Program-made: the position numbers and the translations under genes
DNA from: Microglena sp. YARC
Taxonomy: Eukaryota; Chlorophyta; Chlorophyceae; Chlamydomonadales; Chlamydomonadaceae
Direction: 5' to 3'
Length of the DNA stretch: 64,000 bases
NCBI GenBank assembly: GCA_022414725.1
Contig: CM039462.1
Span: 98,553,483-98,617,482, forward strand
Shown: positions 47,508 to 56,639 of the stretch, piece after piece
Numbering within the stretch: the first letter of the stretch is position 1
Layout: the number at the start of each line of letters is the position of its first letter
The notes under the pieces: generated by a model
Told to the model about the DNA's origin: nothing
Databases searched by the model: none
What the model saw: the letters and a program-made list of their open reading frames with translations, nothing else

Positions 47508-49663
47508 TCACTTGGAGAGGTTCTTTTTTCGCCCTGGGGGGAGTTTGACGGAACTTCTCGTACGCCACCTTGAGTGCGCCGACAGAGTCGGCGATGCACG
47601 CTCGACCATCAGCCTCTCCACCATTGCCACGATTGCATCTGACATCTCTGGCATGTAGTTGGTTACTAAGATTGCGAGATGTCGTGGCTGGACCGTTACT
47701 GGGTCCTTGTAAAGTGCCTTTGCCGGAAATCCGTCACCTCCCGTTAGCAACTGGACCTTCAGTTCGTCTTCAGCTTCTCCCCATCCTTGAGTTCGTTGAA
47801 GACTGCGAGTCTAGCTCCTATTAGCTTTGCCCGCTCTGCGTCAATGTTGCTGCACACCCTTGAGTCACTTATGATCGCACAATTCATCTCCTTGTAGTAT
47901 GCCCCTAGCAGCTGTTGCAGCGCCTGCGTCAACAGCCCCTTTCCGTTCCTCCCGCTCCCTGTCCATATAGGAAAGATTTCTTCTCTCACTTCGCCGGTGA
48001 TTCCGTACCCGAGCAATCTTTGAAGAAAAGATGCCATGGCCTCGTCCCCTCCCATGATCTTCTCGACGACCCTGTGCATCCACTCAGCAGCATTCGTTGT
48101 CGTTGCCTGGTTGTTGTCGTTGTCATCATTATTATCGTACGCCACGTCTAGTTCGTTGTGCACCATGTCTTCTGCCACCCTCTGTCGCTTCTGCCCTGTC
48201 CTGAGGTCCACGACGCTCCCCCCCTTGATCCCGATCAAGTGCCGATTGCTGTCCAGGCGCTGCTCGAACGTCTCGTCCATGAGCAGCGGGCCCGCGAAGG
48301 CCATTGCGTTCGTCACTCCGCGGTAAGACATCACGTAGTTGATCAGCGTGGCCACTTTCTTCTTCTTCGCATCCAGATCTGCTTTACTCCTGGAGTCTTC
48401 TCCTTCTCCTTCTTTCCCCACCACCACTCCGATGCACAACATCTGTGCGGCCTGTGTCGATATCCATAAGTCAACGTCCCTGAGTACCCCTTCCAAGACC
48501 TTGCTCGCCACGTTCTTCACCCACCCATCCTCCACCTTGGCCCACCTGCACGTGTCCTCATCGAAGATGTAGTAGTCCCTGTGACCAGTCTTCTTCACAG
48601 TCTCTTGTAGCAGAAAGTGCACAATCTCCCCCAGGCCGCGGTCTCCCTTGTCCCAACTGTCCCTTATTATTTTTGGAATCGAAGATGCTCGGTACACAGC
48701 GTACCCGCGCGGGTCGTCCTCGCAGGCCCACTTGACCACCGACTTCATTGTCAGCTTCGGTCCGTCATAGTCTGGCCTTCCCACCGTCTCCCATAGCTTC
48801 TCTGCGGCTTCCTCATCGTATCTTGGTGACACCTTGGACATTTTTTTCCATAGCGCCTTGTACGCCTCGCCGTACTCGTTCTTCAATGCCGTCGCCACTC
48901 CTCGCCATGTGTCTCAGGAATCCCACCTGCTTTTTCCTAGGAGCAGTAGAATCTTCTCTACATGCGTGCTCTCCATGAAGCTTGTCGGCATCATTATCCC
49001 CAGCTCCACCTCCGTTGTTGTTGGTGATGTGTTTTCCACCTTTGCCTTTGAGTATCCCGCCGCTCCCCTACTCTGACTCGTCCTTTTATTCTTCTTCTTC
49101 GCCACCGCCACCCTCTCCATCAGCGCCTTTGGAATGTAAGGTATCGACTCCAGCTCCCACGGAGCCCTTCCCTCCTTCCATGCCTTCCCCTCAGTGGGTG
49201 CAACAGACAGCAGACCCCTGGTCCCTGTCCGGCACAGGCTCTTCATATCAACCTTCCTTGCATCATCGACTTGTCGTGCACCGTCATAGTACCCCTCCTC
49301 GTCCGCCCATGTCGGGCGCAAGAACATGTAGTGGCGTCCCTTCCTAGTCTCTTGGATGGCACAATTTTGCATTGCCTCACCCACCTCACCATCTTCATCT
49401 TCCATCCTCTCCAACCACTGCAATGTCTCTTCGTCGTTTGCGTCGACCACAACCAATCCATCCAGCAACATTCCCCATGCCTTGTGTGTTGGGTTGTTGT
49501 TTGCGTACGCGTCCGCTTCGGACCATCCCCACTTCGCTTTTCCTAAATGCTTGTGTTTAGGCGCCTTCAAGTCAGTCATGGGCATCAATACTGTTCTTCC
49601 CACACTCACCTCAGATCTCTTCAGCCACGCGCTGAGCTTCTGCAACTCTTCGTAGGATGCCAT
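47508..49663 (-). pseudogene. Prim-pol/D5-type SF3 primase-helicase, damaged
   Basis: This is a replicative primase-helicase. The ATG is at 49,663. Residues 1-190 form an AEP prim-pol domain: DGLVVVDAND (metal-binding acids), RKGRHYMFLRP and VDMKSLCRTGTRGLLSVAPT. A linker (PSKSRGAAGYSKA-like) leads to the D5 N-domain, where KSRWDS is followed by an in-frame TGA (48,914-48,916) and reading resumes with DTWRGVATALKNEYG. The SF3 core has IWTGSGRNGKGLLTQAL (Walker A) and ARLAVFNELKDGEKLKTN (Walker B). A shift near 47,757 then leads to LLTGGDGFPAKALYKDP and AILVTNYMPEM (motif C). The tail beyond 47,560 looks scrambled. With one stop and one shift it is a relic or slightly mis-sequenced. Fusion of prim-pol to D5 occurs in both giant viruses and Polinton-like viruses. 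Confidence 0.75.
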
Positions 49664-49766
49664 GTCGTTTAATTGATGTTATGCATTCATACAGTATTTC
49701 CTTTAAGCCACCCTAAGATGATGATTTCTCGCGTGCGTGTCTGCATCCATGAATGTGTGTTGCGTT

Positions 49767-50072
49767 TCATACTAAAACCTGTTGTCTTGCCGCATTCTTC
49801 TCCTCTTTATTCCGTTGCCTCCACTTTCTGCAGCTCTCCCCAAGCGCTTCCCTGACCTCCTCGCTGTACCTTGAGACATTCGGGTCAAACTTCATGATCT
49901 CACGCATCGCCTTCATGACCATACCCGCCTCTGCCTCGCATCTATCCCCCAGTATGCTCTTCACTCTCTCTTCCAGCTCGAAGTATCGTTTCTTTGACAA
50001 CGTTGATATCCCCTTGTCTCCATTTTTGTTTTTTGGCGTGAAGAACCTAGTCTCCTTGCTCGATGACATCAT
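49767..50072 (-). CDS. Small basic protein upstream of the primase-helicase
   Basis: A 101-residue frame from ATG 50,072 (or the next Met), reading MSSSKETRFFTPKNKNGDKG, then KKRYFELEERVKSILGDRCE. It is helical and charged, with no recognised domain. It lies 104 bases upstream of the primase-helicase on the same strand, so it may share its promoter. The DNA before it (50,073-50,130) is AT-rich. It could be a DNA-binding or capsid-associated protein. Confidence 0.45.
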   Translation of the reverse strand: MMSSSKETRFFTPKNKNGDKGISTLSKKRYFELEERVKSILGDRCEAEAGMVMKAMREIMKFDPNVSRYSEEVREALGESCRKWRQRNKEEKNAARQQVLV

Positions 50073-50721
50073 TAATGTACGAGCTATTATTCGTTTCTTT
50101 TACAATAAATTGTTCATTCATTCATATTCATCTATACTCTTCTCCTCATTATACATTTCCCCTCTCCCTTATACACACGCTCAATCGCTTCTCAGACCAC
50201 ACACCCATTCGCCTTCACATTCTCTCCTCTCAGACAGACAGACAGACCCACACACACTCAGGTGCATGATGATGGAACACCCCTGTCCTCCCCCCCAAAC
50301 GCTGGTGGGCAAAACAGACCCGCGCGGCACGTGTGTCAGCAGCGCACACCCACGCGCACCCAAGCCCACCAACAGCAGCTAAGCATCAGCTCTCTGGCGC
50401 CTGTGGATATGATATAATCTCTCTCAGACCGATGATGTGATGGTCCTGTTTTTGTTGCAATTGTTGCACCTGAAAAGTAAACCCTTTCATATTTTTTCTC
50501 TATATGTACTTTAATTTTTTGTTGCAACATTTGCAACAAATATTAATATTAATAAGTAAAGATAGGTCAAGCTGGATCACAGGGGGGGTTTGTATATGAC
50601 TGAATCATAAAAGCTACCGTCTTTTGTTTTTGTTTACAGAACAAAATGAGCCCTTGTATTCCATCCTACCGGGGGAGTTCCATGGTTCCGTCACTCATCA
50701 TCCTGTAACACCTCCCTAGAT
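50073..50721. other. Gene-free spacer with simple repeats
   Basis: CAGACAGACAGACC and pyrimidine-rich runs lie at 50,180-50,260, and TTGTTGCAATTGTTGCA repeats at 50,450-50,540. There is no gene. Confidence 0.4.
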
Positions 50722-50775
50722 CCGTCCCCCCATCTCAAAACCCTAAATGGATGTCGAGCAGACGCCTGCTTGAGC
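50722..50775 (+). repeat. 85-bp repeat with palindromic core (copy 4, partial)
   Basis: TCCGTCCCCCCATCTCAAAA leads to TCGAGCAGACGCCTGCTTGA. Only the right part of the unit is clear. Confidence 0.65.
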
Positions 50776-50986
50776 CTGCGCGTGTCCGTGCGTGTGCGTG
50801 ATGACTCGACACATCCGCCGCCGCCGCCTTCGTACCGCGATCGATCCATCGTTTGACACTGTAGCCTCCGGCGAGCGCCCTAAACCCTTTAGTCTTCTTT
50901 GCGGACGCTCCATAAGACGAGGGGCGTGGGCCTGTAGCGTTTGTAGCGTTTGTATGGCTCTCAGAAATACGCATTGCTGGAGGCGC

Positions 50987-51070
50987 TGAATTCCACTGCC
51001 CCACTCCATGGGGCCGCGGTTTCCCCTTCACAATTCCGATAGAGTTGTCAAGCAGAAGCCTGCTTGAGAC
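50987..51070 (+). repeat. 85-bp repeat with palindromic core (copy 5)
   Basis: CTGAATTCCACTGCCCCACT, then a C-rich middle, then TCAAGCAGAAGCCTGCTTGA and GAC. Confidence 0.85.
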
Positions 51071-51120
51071 GACACGTTGTCTTCAGGACCCCTTTAATAT
51101 GCGTGGGAGCGAGTCATCAG

Positions 51121-51208
51121 CTGAATTCCACTGCCCCACTCCGTGGGTCCCGCGATTCCCCTTTCATGATCCCGAAATAGTTTGTCAAGCAGACGTCTGC
51201 TTGAGACT
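51121..51208 (+). repeat. 85-bp repeat with perfect 20-bp palindrome (copy 6)
   Basis: CTGAATTCCACTGCCCCACT, then CCGTGGGTCCCGCGATTCCC, ending with the perfect palindrome TCAAGCAGACGTCTGCTTGA at 51,185-51,204. Confidence 0.9.
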
Positions 51209-51240
51209 ACACATGTGTTTTCCTCGCGCCCATGAAAATA

Positions 51241-51393
51241 CGAGTGTAAACAGGTCAGATCTGACACGTGTTTTCGCGCGCCCTCGAAAGACGAGTGTAA
51301 ACAGGTTAGATCTGACACGTGTTTTCGCGCGCCCTCGAAAGACGAGTGTAAACAGGTCAGATCTGACACGTGTTTTCGCGCGCCTCGAAGCTT
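51241..51393 (+). repeat. 51-bp tandem repeat, three copies
   Basis: Units begin CGAGTGTAAACAGGTCAGAT at 51,241, 51,292 and 51,343, each with TCTGACACGTGTTTTCGCGC. The unit is a multiple of three, so an open frame (51,045-51,506) runs through it, giving TSVNRSDLTRVFARPRK repeats. I regard that frame as a by-product. Confidence 0.9.
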
Positions 51394-51408
51394 CACACGA
51401 GTCAGCAG

Positions 51409-51463
51409 CTGAATTCCACTGCCCCACTCCGTGGGTCCCGCGATTCCTCTTTCATACTCCCGG
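51409..51463 (+). repeat. 85-bp repeat lacking its palindrome (copy 7)
   Basis: The left part is identical to copy 6 as far as CGCGATTCC; then it is replaced by GGTTGTATGGG units (51,463-51,496). It shows that the C-rich head and palindromic core can separate. Confidence 0.8.
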
Positions 51464-51540
51464 GTTGTATGGGTTGTATGGGTTGTATGGGTTGTTGCTT
51501 GGCTGATGGTGCCCCATGGGATCAGTCAGTGAGTCAGCGG

Positions 51541-51626
51541 CTCAATTCCACTGTCCCGCTCCGCGGGACCCGCGATTCCCCCTTCAGAATTCCCATAGTG
51601 TTGTCAAGCAGAAGCCTGCTTGAGAC
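51541..51626 (+). repeat. 85-bp repeat with palindromic core (copy 8)
   Basis: CTCAATTCCACTGTCCCGCT, CCGCGGGACCCGCGATTCCC, then TCAAGCAGAAGCCTGCTTGA and GACC. Confidence 0.85.
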
Positions 51627-51980
51627 CATGCGGTTTCTTTGGAGGACCTGACCATAGTGAATGAGGTTGCGAAAGACGCGACACAATGCGGCTTCAATCA
51701 ATCGAAGACAAGTGTTCCGAGTGAGACTCGAAAAACGAGTGTAAACAAAGCAAAGTCTGTACAGATTACAGCCTTACACACACGAATCTCTCTCTATCGA
51801 ACTGCGACTCATTCAATGCGCCGAACAAACCAGAATTCGCCCCCGTACAGACAGTTTTAGGATAGATCCGAATTAGATTTGTGTTAGATGTACATCGGAT
51901 TTGTGTTAGATACGCGTCGGTATCACACCGTGCGCGACACCCGATGCGGTGAGATGAGAAAAAATAAATTCAGGCCAAAA
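51627..51980. other. Spacer with CACACCGTGCG motifs
   Basis: No gene. The motif ATCACACCGTGCGCGACACC at 51,932 resembles the outer arms of the palindrome that follows. Confidence 0.4.
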
Positions 51981-52308
51981 AACACGGTGTGATCGAACGG
52001 TGCGATAAACGTCCCGGACAAAAACATGGGGTGATAAACACGAGAACGGGGTGATAAACTGGGTCCAGATAGCTAGATAGAATTAATCCAAATATAAACC
52101 AAAAATATGGGTTCTATGGATAAAAATAGAATTACATTAATCCGCGGATTAATGTAATTCTATTTTTATCCATAGAACCCATATTTTTGGTTTATATTTG
52201 GATTAATTCTATCTAGCTATCTGGACCCAGTTTATCACCCCGTTCTCGTGTTTATCACCCCATGTTTTTGTCCGGGACGTTTATCGCACCGTTCGATCAC
52301 ACCGTGTT
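51981..52308. repeat. Perfect 328-bp palindrome, no spacer
   Basis: I compared the two 164-base arms base by base. AACACGGTGTGATCGAACGG at the left is exactly mirrored by CCGTTCGATCACACCGTGTT at the right, and the centre is TTAATCCGCGGATTAA at 52,144/52,145. Arms contain GGGGTGATAAAC twice. The right edge coincides with the first Copia codons. Explanations: a foldback or MITE-type element, a head-to-head fusion of two ends, or an assembly artefact. Confidence 0.95.
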
Positions 52309-54907
52309 GTTGTGGCCTTGGATAGTCTCTCATGTAGTTACCGCAATGAACTACGTGCCCTATGCGGCCAGGCCCAACACCACCCCACACAAGGACTTAT
52401 TTCTCACCAAACCTGACGTTCGCCATTTGAGGACCTTTGGTTGCAAGGTGGTTGCCCACATCCCCTCACAGTCCCAACCTGACAAACTCTCAGCACGAGG
52501 AGCCGAAGGCAGACTTGTGGGCTACGTTCCAGGCAGCACCAGCATGTATCAGGTGATTGAACTTAAGAGGAAGATGTGAGTCCTTTGTATGGCATTCTTG
52601 TGAGAAGAGGAAGATGTGAGTCCTTTGTATGGCATTCTTGTGAGAAGAGGAAGATGTGAGTCCTTTGTATGGCATTCTTGTGAGACAGATGTGAGATTTT
52701 GGGATGGCATTTTGATGTCACCTTCTGATGTGGTTGATCTAAGTTATTTAAGTGGCCCAAGTGATTTGGGTGATCTGTATGATCTGACCTTCTTGCTCAA
52801 ATTTCATTCCCAGGTTTATCTTCCTGATAAAAGGAAAGTGATCACAGCTAGGCATTGCGAGTTCCTTGAAGAGGATAACCAGATTCCTCGGATCCCTGAC
52901 GCTTCAGATCCTGGCCCTGCTTGCAAGAAGTGCAACTCCAAAGATGAAGTGTATCCTTCAAGGATTCTTCTTTGTAACTGCATTGGCTGCCCACACTGCA
53001 AGCCCAACGCCGGTTCTGAGACCTCTACCTGTGATGCTGCTTGGCATATGGCATGCTTACCTGATCCTTTGTTTAGGCTGCCTCGTAGAGATTGCTTTGT
53101 CCTGACTGCACCAAGACGCCTGAGACCCAGCCTGGACAGGTATCTTCTTTGGAGACCTTGGAGCCATTTCTGGAAGACCCTGATCCAATCCTTCTCCCTG
53201 ACCCCCCTGCCACCAATGCCACCAATGTCTCCAAACGTGGGAGAGTACGGAGGTCTCCAGTAGTCTACAACCCTGTCTTCCTGTCTATGATGGTTCTAGA
53301 TGACATTGTCACCTCAACGGTTGCTGGAACTTCTGCTGCTGGAGTACCGCCAGATCCATCTTCCTTGAGTGAAGCTATGGCATCTCATGAGCGAGATGGA
53401 TGGCTTGACGCTTCAGTTTCTGAGGTATGCAGTTTGCTGGAGAAAGGAACGTTCAGAGTAGTGGATAAACCTGATAGACCAGTGGTTTCCACTAAATGAT
53501 GCCTTTGGCAACTTTGTGAAGTACAAGGCGAGATTGGTTGCAAAAGGGTTTCTGCAGAAGTTTGGAGTGGATTTTACTGATGTCTTTTCACCGGTGACAA
53601 AAATTGCTACCTTGCGAGTTCTCCTTTCCCATGTTTCTGCCCTTGACCTTGAACTGAGACATGTGGATGTGAGAGCAGCATTCTTAAACGGTGACTTGGC
53701 TGAAGAGGTTTACATTGCAGTTCCTGAAGGCTTGCATGACATGTACCCTGACAAGTGTTTCAAGCTTGATAAGGCTATTTATGGCCTAAAGCAGGCTCCT
53801 CGGGTATGGTGGTTGAACCTGTCTTCCACCCTAGCTAAACATGGCTTCAAGCCTACCTTTGCTGACCAATGCCTGTTCATCAAACAAGGTGCAAAAGGTC
53901 TTGTTTACTGCCTTGTCTATGTTGATGACATCCTCTTTGCTGGTCATGCTGATGATGTGCAAGATGCTGTCAACATCATTCTGAATGCCTATGATGCCAC
54001 TGATGAAGGACAAGCTAGATCTTTTCTAGGTATGGCTATCACTAGGGACAGAGCTAACAGGACCCTGACTTTGTCTCAATTAGCCTACGTCAAGGACATG
54101 GCTAAGAAGTTTGGTTTTGACTCTGAGTACCCTAACAAGAAGGTCTCTATTCCCATCAGCACTGACAACCCTGAGCCTGGCGCTCCTTTGAGCCAAAAGG
54201 ATGCTGGTGACTTTGCCTCTTTGATTGGCTCTCTCCTGTACCTGGCCAACTGCACTAGAACAGACATCAGCTATGCTGTAGGTATCATGGCCAGGCACAT
54301 GAGAACTCCTCATTTTGCTCATCTTAAGTCTGCAAAGCATCTGTTGAAGTACTGTATCGCCACACAGGATCTTGGCCTTAGCTTTGGCTCTGATGTCTCT
54401 TCTGGTCTCATGAATGTTGTTGGTTACAGTGACAGTGACTATGCCAATGCTAAGCTACCTGTTGTAGATGAGACGGTTACCAGGAGGTCAACCTCTGGTT
54501 TTGTCTTCATGTCCAATGGTACTCCAGTTGCTTGGCAAAGCAAGAGACAACCTGTTGTTGCTAGATCTTCTGATGATGCTGAGTACATTGCTTTGGCCAA
54601 TGCTGCTTCTACAGGACTCTGGCTTAGGAAGCTCTACGGTGAAATGAGTGGCTCTGTATTTCAGTGTATGACTATCTTTGGAGATAACACTGCAACTCTG
54701 AAGCATATTGAGGATCCAGGATCCATCAATAGATCTAAGCACATTGACATTGCTTTCCAATTTGTGCTCGATCGTGCTATTCGCCATGATCTGAAGTTCA
54801 TTTATGTGGCTTCATCTGAGAACACAGCTGATGTGTTTACCAAGGCACTAACGTTCTCTGCTTTCTCTTACCTGAGGAACAAGCTTGGACTCCTGCACAT
54901 TAAGTAA
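52309..54907 (+). pseudogene. Copia pol: integrase C-terminus, PHD finger, reverse transcriptase and RNase H
   Basis: The order integrase, then reverse transcriptase, is diagnostic of Copia. 52,309-52,580: integrase end (FGCKVVAHIPSQSQPDKLSA). 52,810-53,120: a PHD-type zinc finger, with CKKC, a long first loop, ILLCNCIGC, AWHMACLPDPL and, after a shift near 53,090, CPDC. 53,380-53,500: start of the RT (SHERDGWLDASVSEV). After a gap and shift at 53,500 the long frame 53,516-54,907 has KARLVAKGF, DVRAAFLNGDL, LVYVDDILFAG (catalytic YVDD), YSDSDYA, RRSTSGFVFMSNGTPVAWQS and ENTADVFTKAL (RNase H and end). At least two shifts and a 40-bp expansion disable it. The RT and RNase H part is nearly intact, so insertion was fairly recent. 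Confidence 0.85.
52565..52684 (+). repeat. 40-bp tandem repeat inside Copia, three copies
   Basis: Units of AAGAGGAAGATGTGAGTCCT plus 20 bases at 52,565, 52,605 and 52,645. They break the integrase frame (stop TGA in each unit). The repeat is specific to this copy. Confidence 0.9.
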
Positions 54908-55142
54908 TCCTTGAGCATCGGTTTTAAGTCAACCAGTTTGAGGGACATCTGGTATGGACTTAAGATGCGTGGGAGTAGTAAATGAGGATATATATATTAT
55001 TATTTACTATATTTATATATTTATATATTTATATGGACATTAATGAGAACTTCTTTTTTTGAGACAATGTTTTCTTTAAGCACTTTCTTTTGAGACAGAG
55101 TTTTCTTTTACCTTTGATACATATCGGCTAGTTGCGTGGGAG

Positions 55143-55430
55143 TGTTGAGATTAATCAACTGAGCCATATGTATCCTGAGACTGCCGTGTGTGCGTAGACT
55201 ATAGTACGCATGAATGTACTGGATGGAGACTGCTATACTATATGAGTAATATGCAGTACAAGTGAATGTACTGCCATGAATGGACTTGCCGCTAAACCCT
55301 AAGGTCGGGCAAGACAGATAGAAGCGAGAGAGGGGCTTCTATCACTCTGTAAACCAATATAAAGCAGCTCTCTGAGCTGCTATTGACCAAGCCTATCACC
55401 TACTATATTTCTCTATCTTTAATTCTGCCA
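55143..55430 (+). repeat. Copia 3' LTR
   Basis: It begins TGTTGAGATTAATCAACTGA after a purine tract. The end is set at a CA dinucleotide (CTGCCA) near 55,430, which is not certain because the 5' LTR is missing and cannot be compared. Confidence 0.6.
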
Positions 55431-55434
55431 CCAT

Positions 55435-56187
55435 ATGTCCAGCGACTGCCAAGTGTACCCTATGATGAGCTTGACAGTCTAACAAAAGCCCAGGCCATGG
55501 ATGAGATGGAGCTCCTCAGAGACCAAGCCAGGACTGTCTTTGAGGGATATGTTGGACCACTAGATGGAACTGGGTTCCTCAAACCCTCTGACTTAGACCA
55601 AACCATCAGCTTTGATGTATGGATACCAGGGTACTTCCAAGCGCGCGCTTTTGCGCGCTGGCGCGCTGCCTTTTTGAGCCCCACAGCGCGTTACGTGCAG
55701 TTTTTTGCAACCCGCTGTGGGCGCAGCTAGCAATTTTTGCGCTTTTTGCACTACAAAGCGCAGTTTTTTGTTTTCAAGTGCGCTAAAGCGCTGGCCAATT
55801 TGGTCAATGGAAGAACCCTGATGGATACTCCAAGCTACCTCTCCTGATGTTGAACTCCCCCTGGGGGAACTCAACATCAATGCCGACCATGTCCACTTCC
55901 TTAACAAACCTGGGGATAATAGATCCAGGTTTGCATTGACTCTCAAAAACCTCAACAACCTGCCTGCCTCTCCAGCTTTCACTACCATAGCCAGGCCACC
56001 CCTTGTCCAGATCATACAGGATTTCCAGACCCAGTTCCGCCCACTGCTGGCATCTGGGAGACACAAGTTCCCACTCAGAACAAAGCACTCAGATCCTTCC
56101 ACTGCATGTGCACCCCTTCTTGTTATAGACCGGTTTGTATACCGGCTGCTGAGTTGCTCTGATAAGCCAGCAGTGCGCTGTCTCTGA
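55435..56187 (+). pseudogene. Unrecognised coding fragment interrupted by a GC-rich element
   Basis: The plus frame (YDELDSLTKAQAMDEMELLR, then GTGFLKPSDLDQTISFDVWI) has good coding character until about 55,635. A GCGCGC-rich block interrupts it, and coding-like sequence resumes at about 55,850 in another frame to 56,187 (FLNKPGDNRSRFALTLKNLN; PLVQIIQDFQTQFRPLLASG). I think both parts belong to one gene or transposon protein, in a host locus into which Copia inserted (the LTR ends just before it). I recognise no family. Confidence 0.4.
55640..55795. repeat. GCGC-rich insertion
   Basis: It contains GCGCGCGCTTTTGCGCGCTG GCGCGCTG, CACAGCGCG/CGCTGTGGGCG pairs and GCGCTAAAGCGC: many short inverted pieces that can fold. 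It separates two coding-like segments and is probably a small non-coding repeat of the host. Confidence 0.55.
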
Positions 56188-56639
56188 CTGGCCCTGCACT
56201 GGACACGTGTCCTTGAGACACCGTGCGCTGTCGTGGAAGTACGACTGTACTGCCACCGGCATAGCATATCATGCCCGTCCATGCATGATCTATACCAATT
56301 GATATACTGTAAACTATTCAGTAGCTACATCTTCCCGAGAAACGAAGTCTCCTCAATACGAGATTATCACAGGTTATATTTGCCCTTACTCTCACGTCCA
56401 ATTGATATATCACGCTGGATATTCCGTTTTGCAGACGTCGCTCGACGAATCCCAGTCTCCATTTGTCGCTACTCATCTAAGCCCGCAGCGCCGCTACGTC
56501 AATTGCTGCTCCGTCCGCCTGCCGCTGCCCCGGACAGTCCTCATCTGCACGTCTACAATTGTGGATAGCAAGTCCGATCTGCAACATCGGCCCCGTGTGT
56601 CCCCGCATAAGACTACATCAGTGATAATTGGAGAAATTG
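56188..56639. other. Gene-free spacer
   Basis: Short frames only. The last bases lead to the (GAAATT)n tail of the LINE copy. Confidence 0.4.

Larger units (their letters stand above)
52309..55430 (+). mobile_element. Ty1/Copia LTR retrotransposon, 5'-truncated
   Basis: The element lacks its 5' LTR, gag, protease and most of integrase, and begins exactly at the edge of the palindrome. Pol runs to 54,907. A GCGTGGGAG purine tract (55,134-55,142) precedes a 3' LTR that begins TGTTGAGATTAA at 55,143 and probably ends near CTGCCA at 55,430. The LTR holds a TATA-like AATATAAAG at about 55,359. Confidence 0.85.

Noticed and set aside
51045..51506. Open frame of 153 codons with 17-residue repeats
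   Set aside because: It is carried by the 51-bp tandem repeat and by two copies of the 85-bp repeat; it has no independent coding signal.
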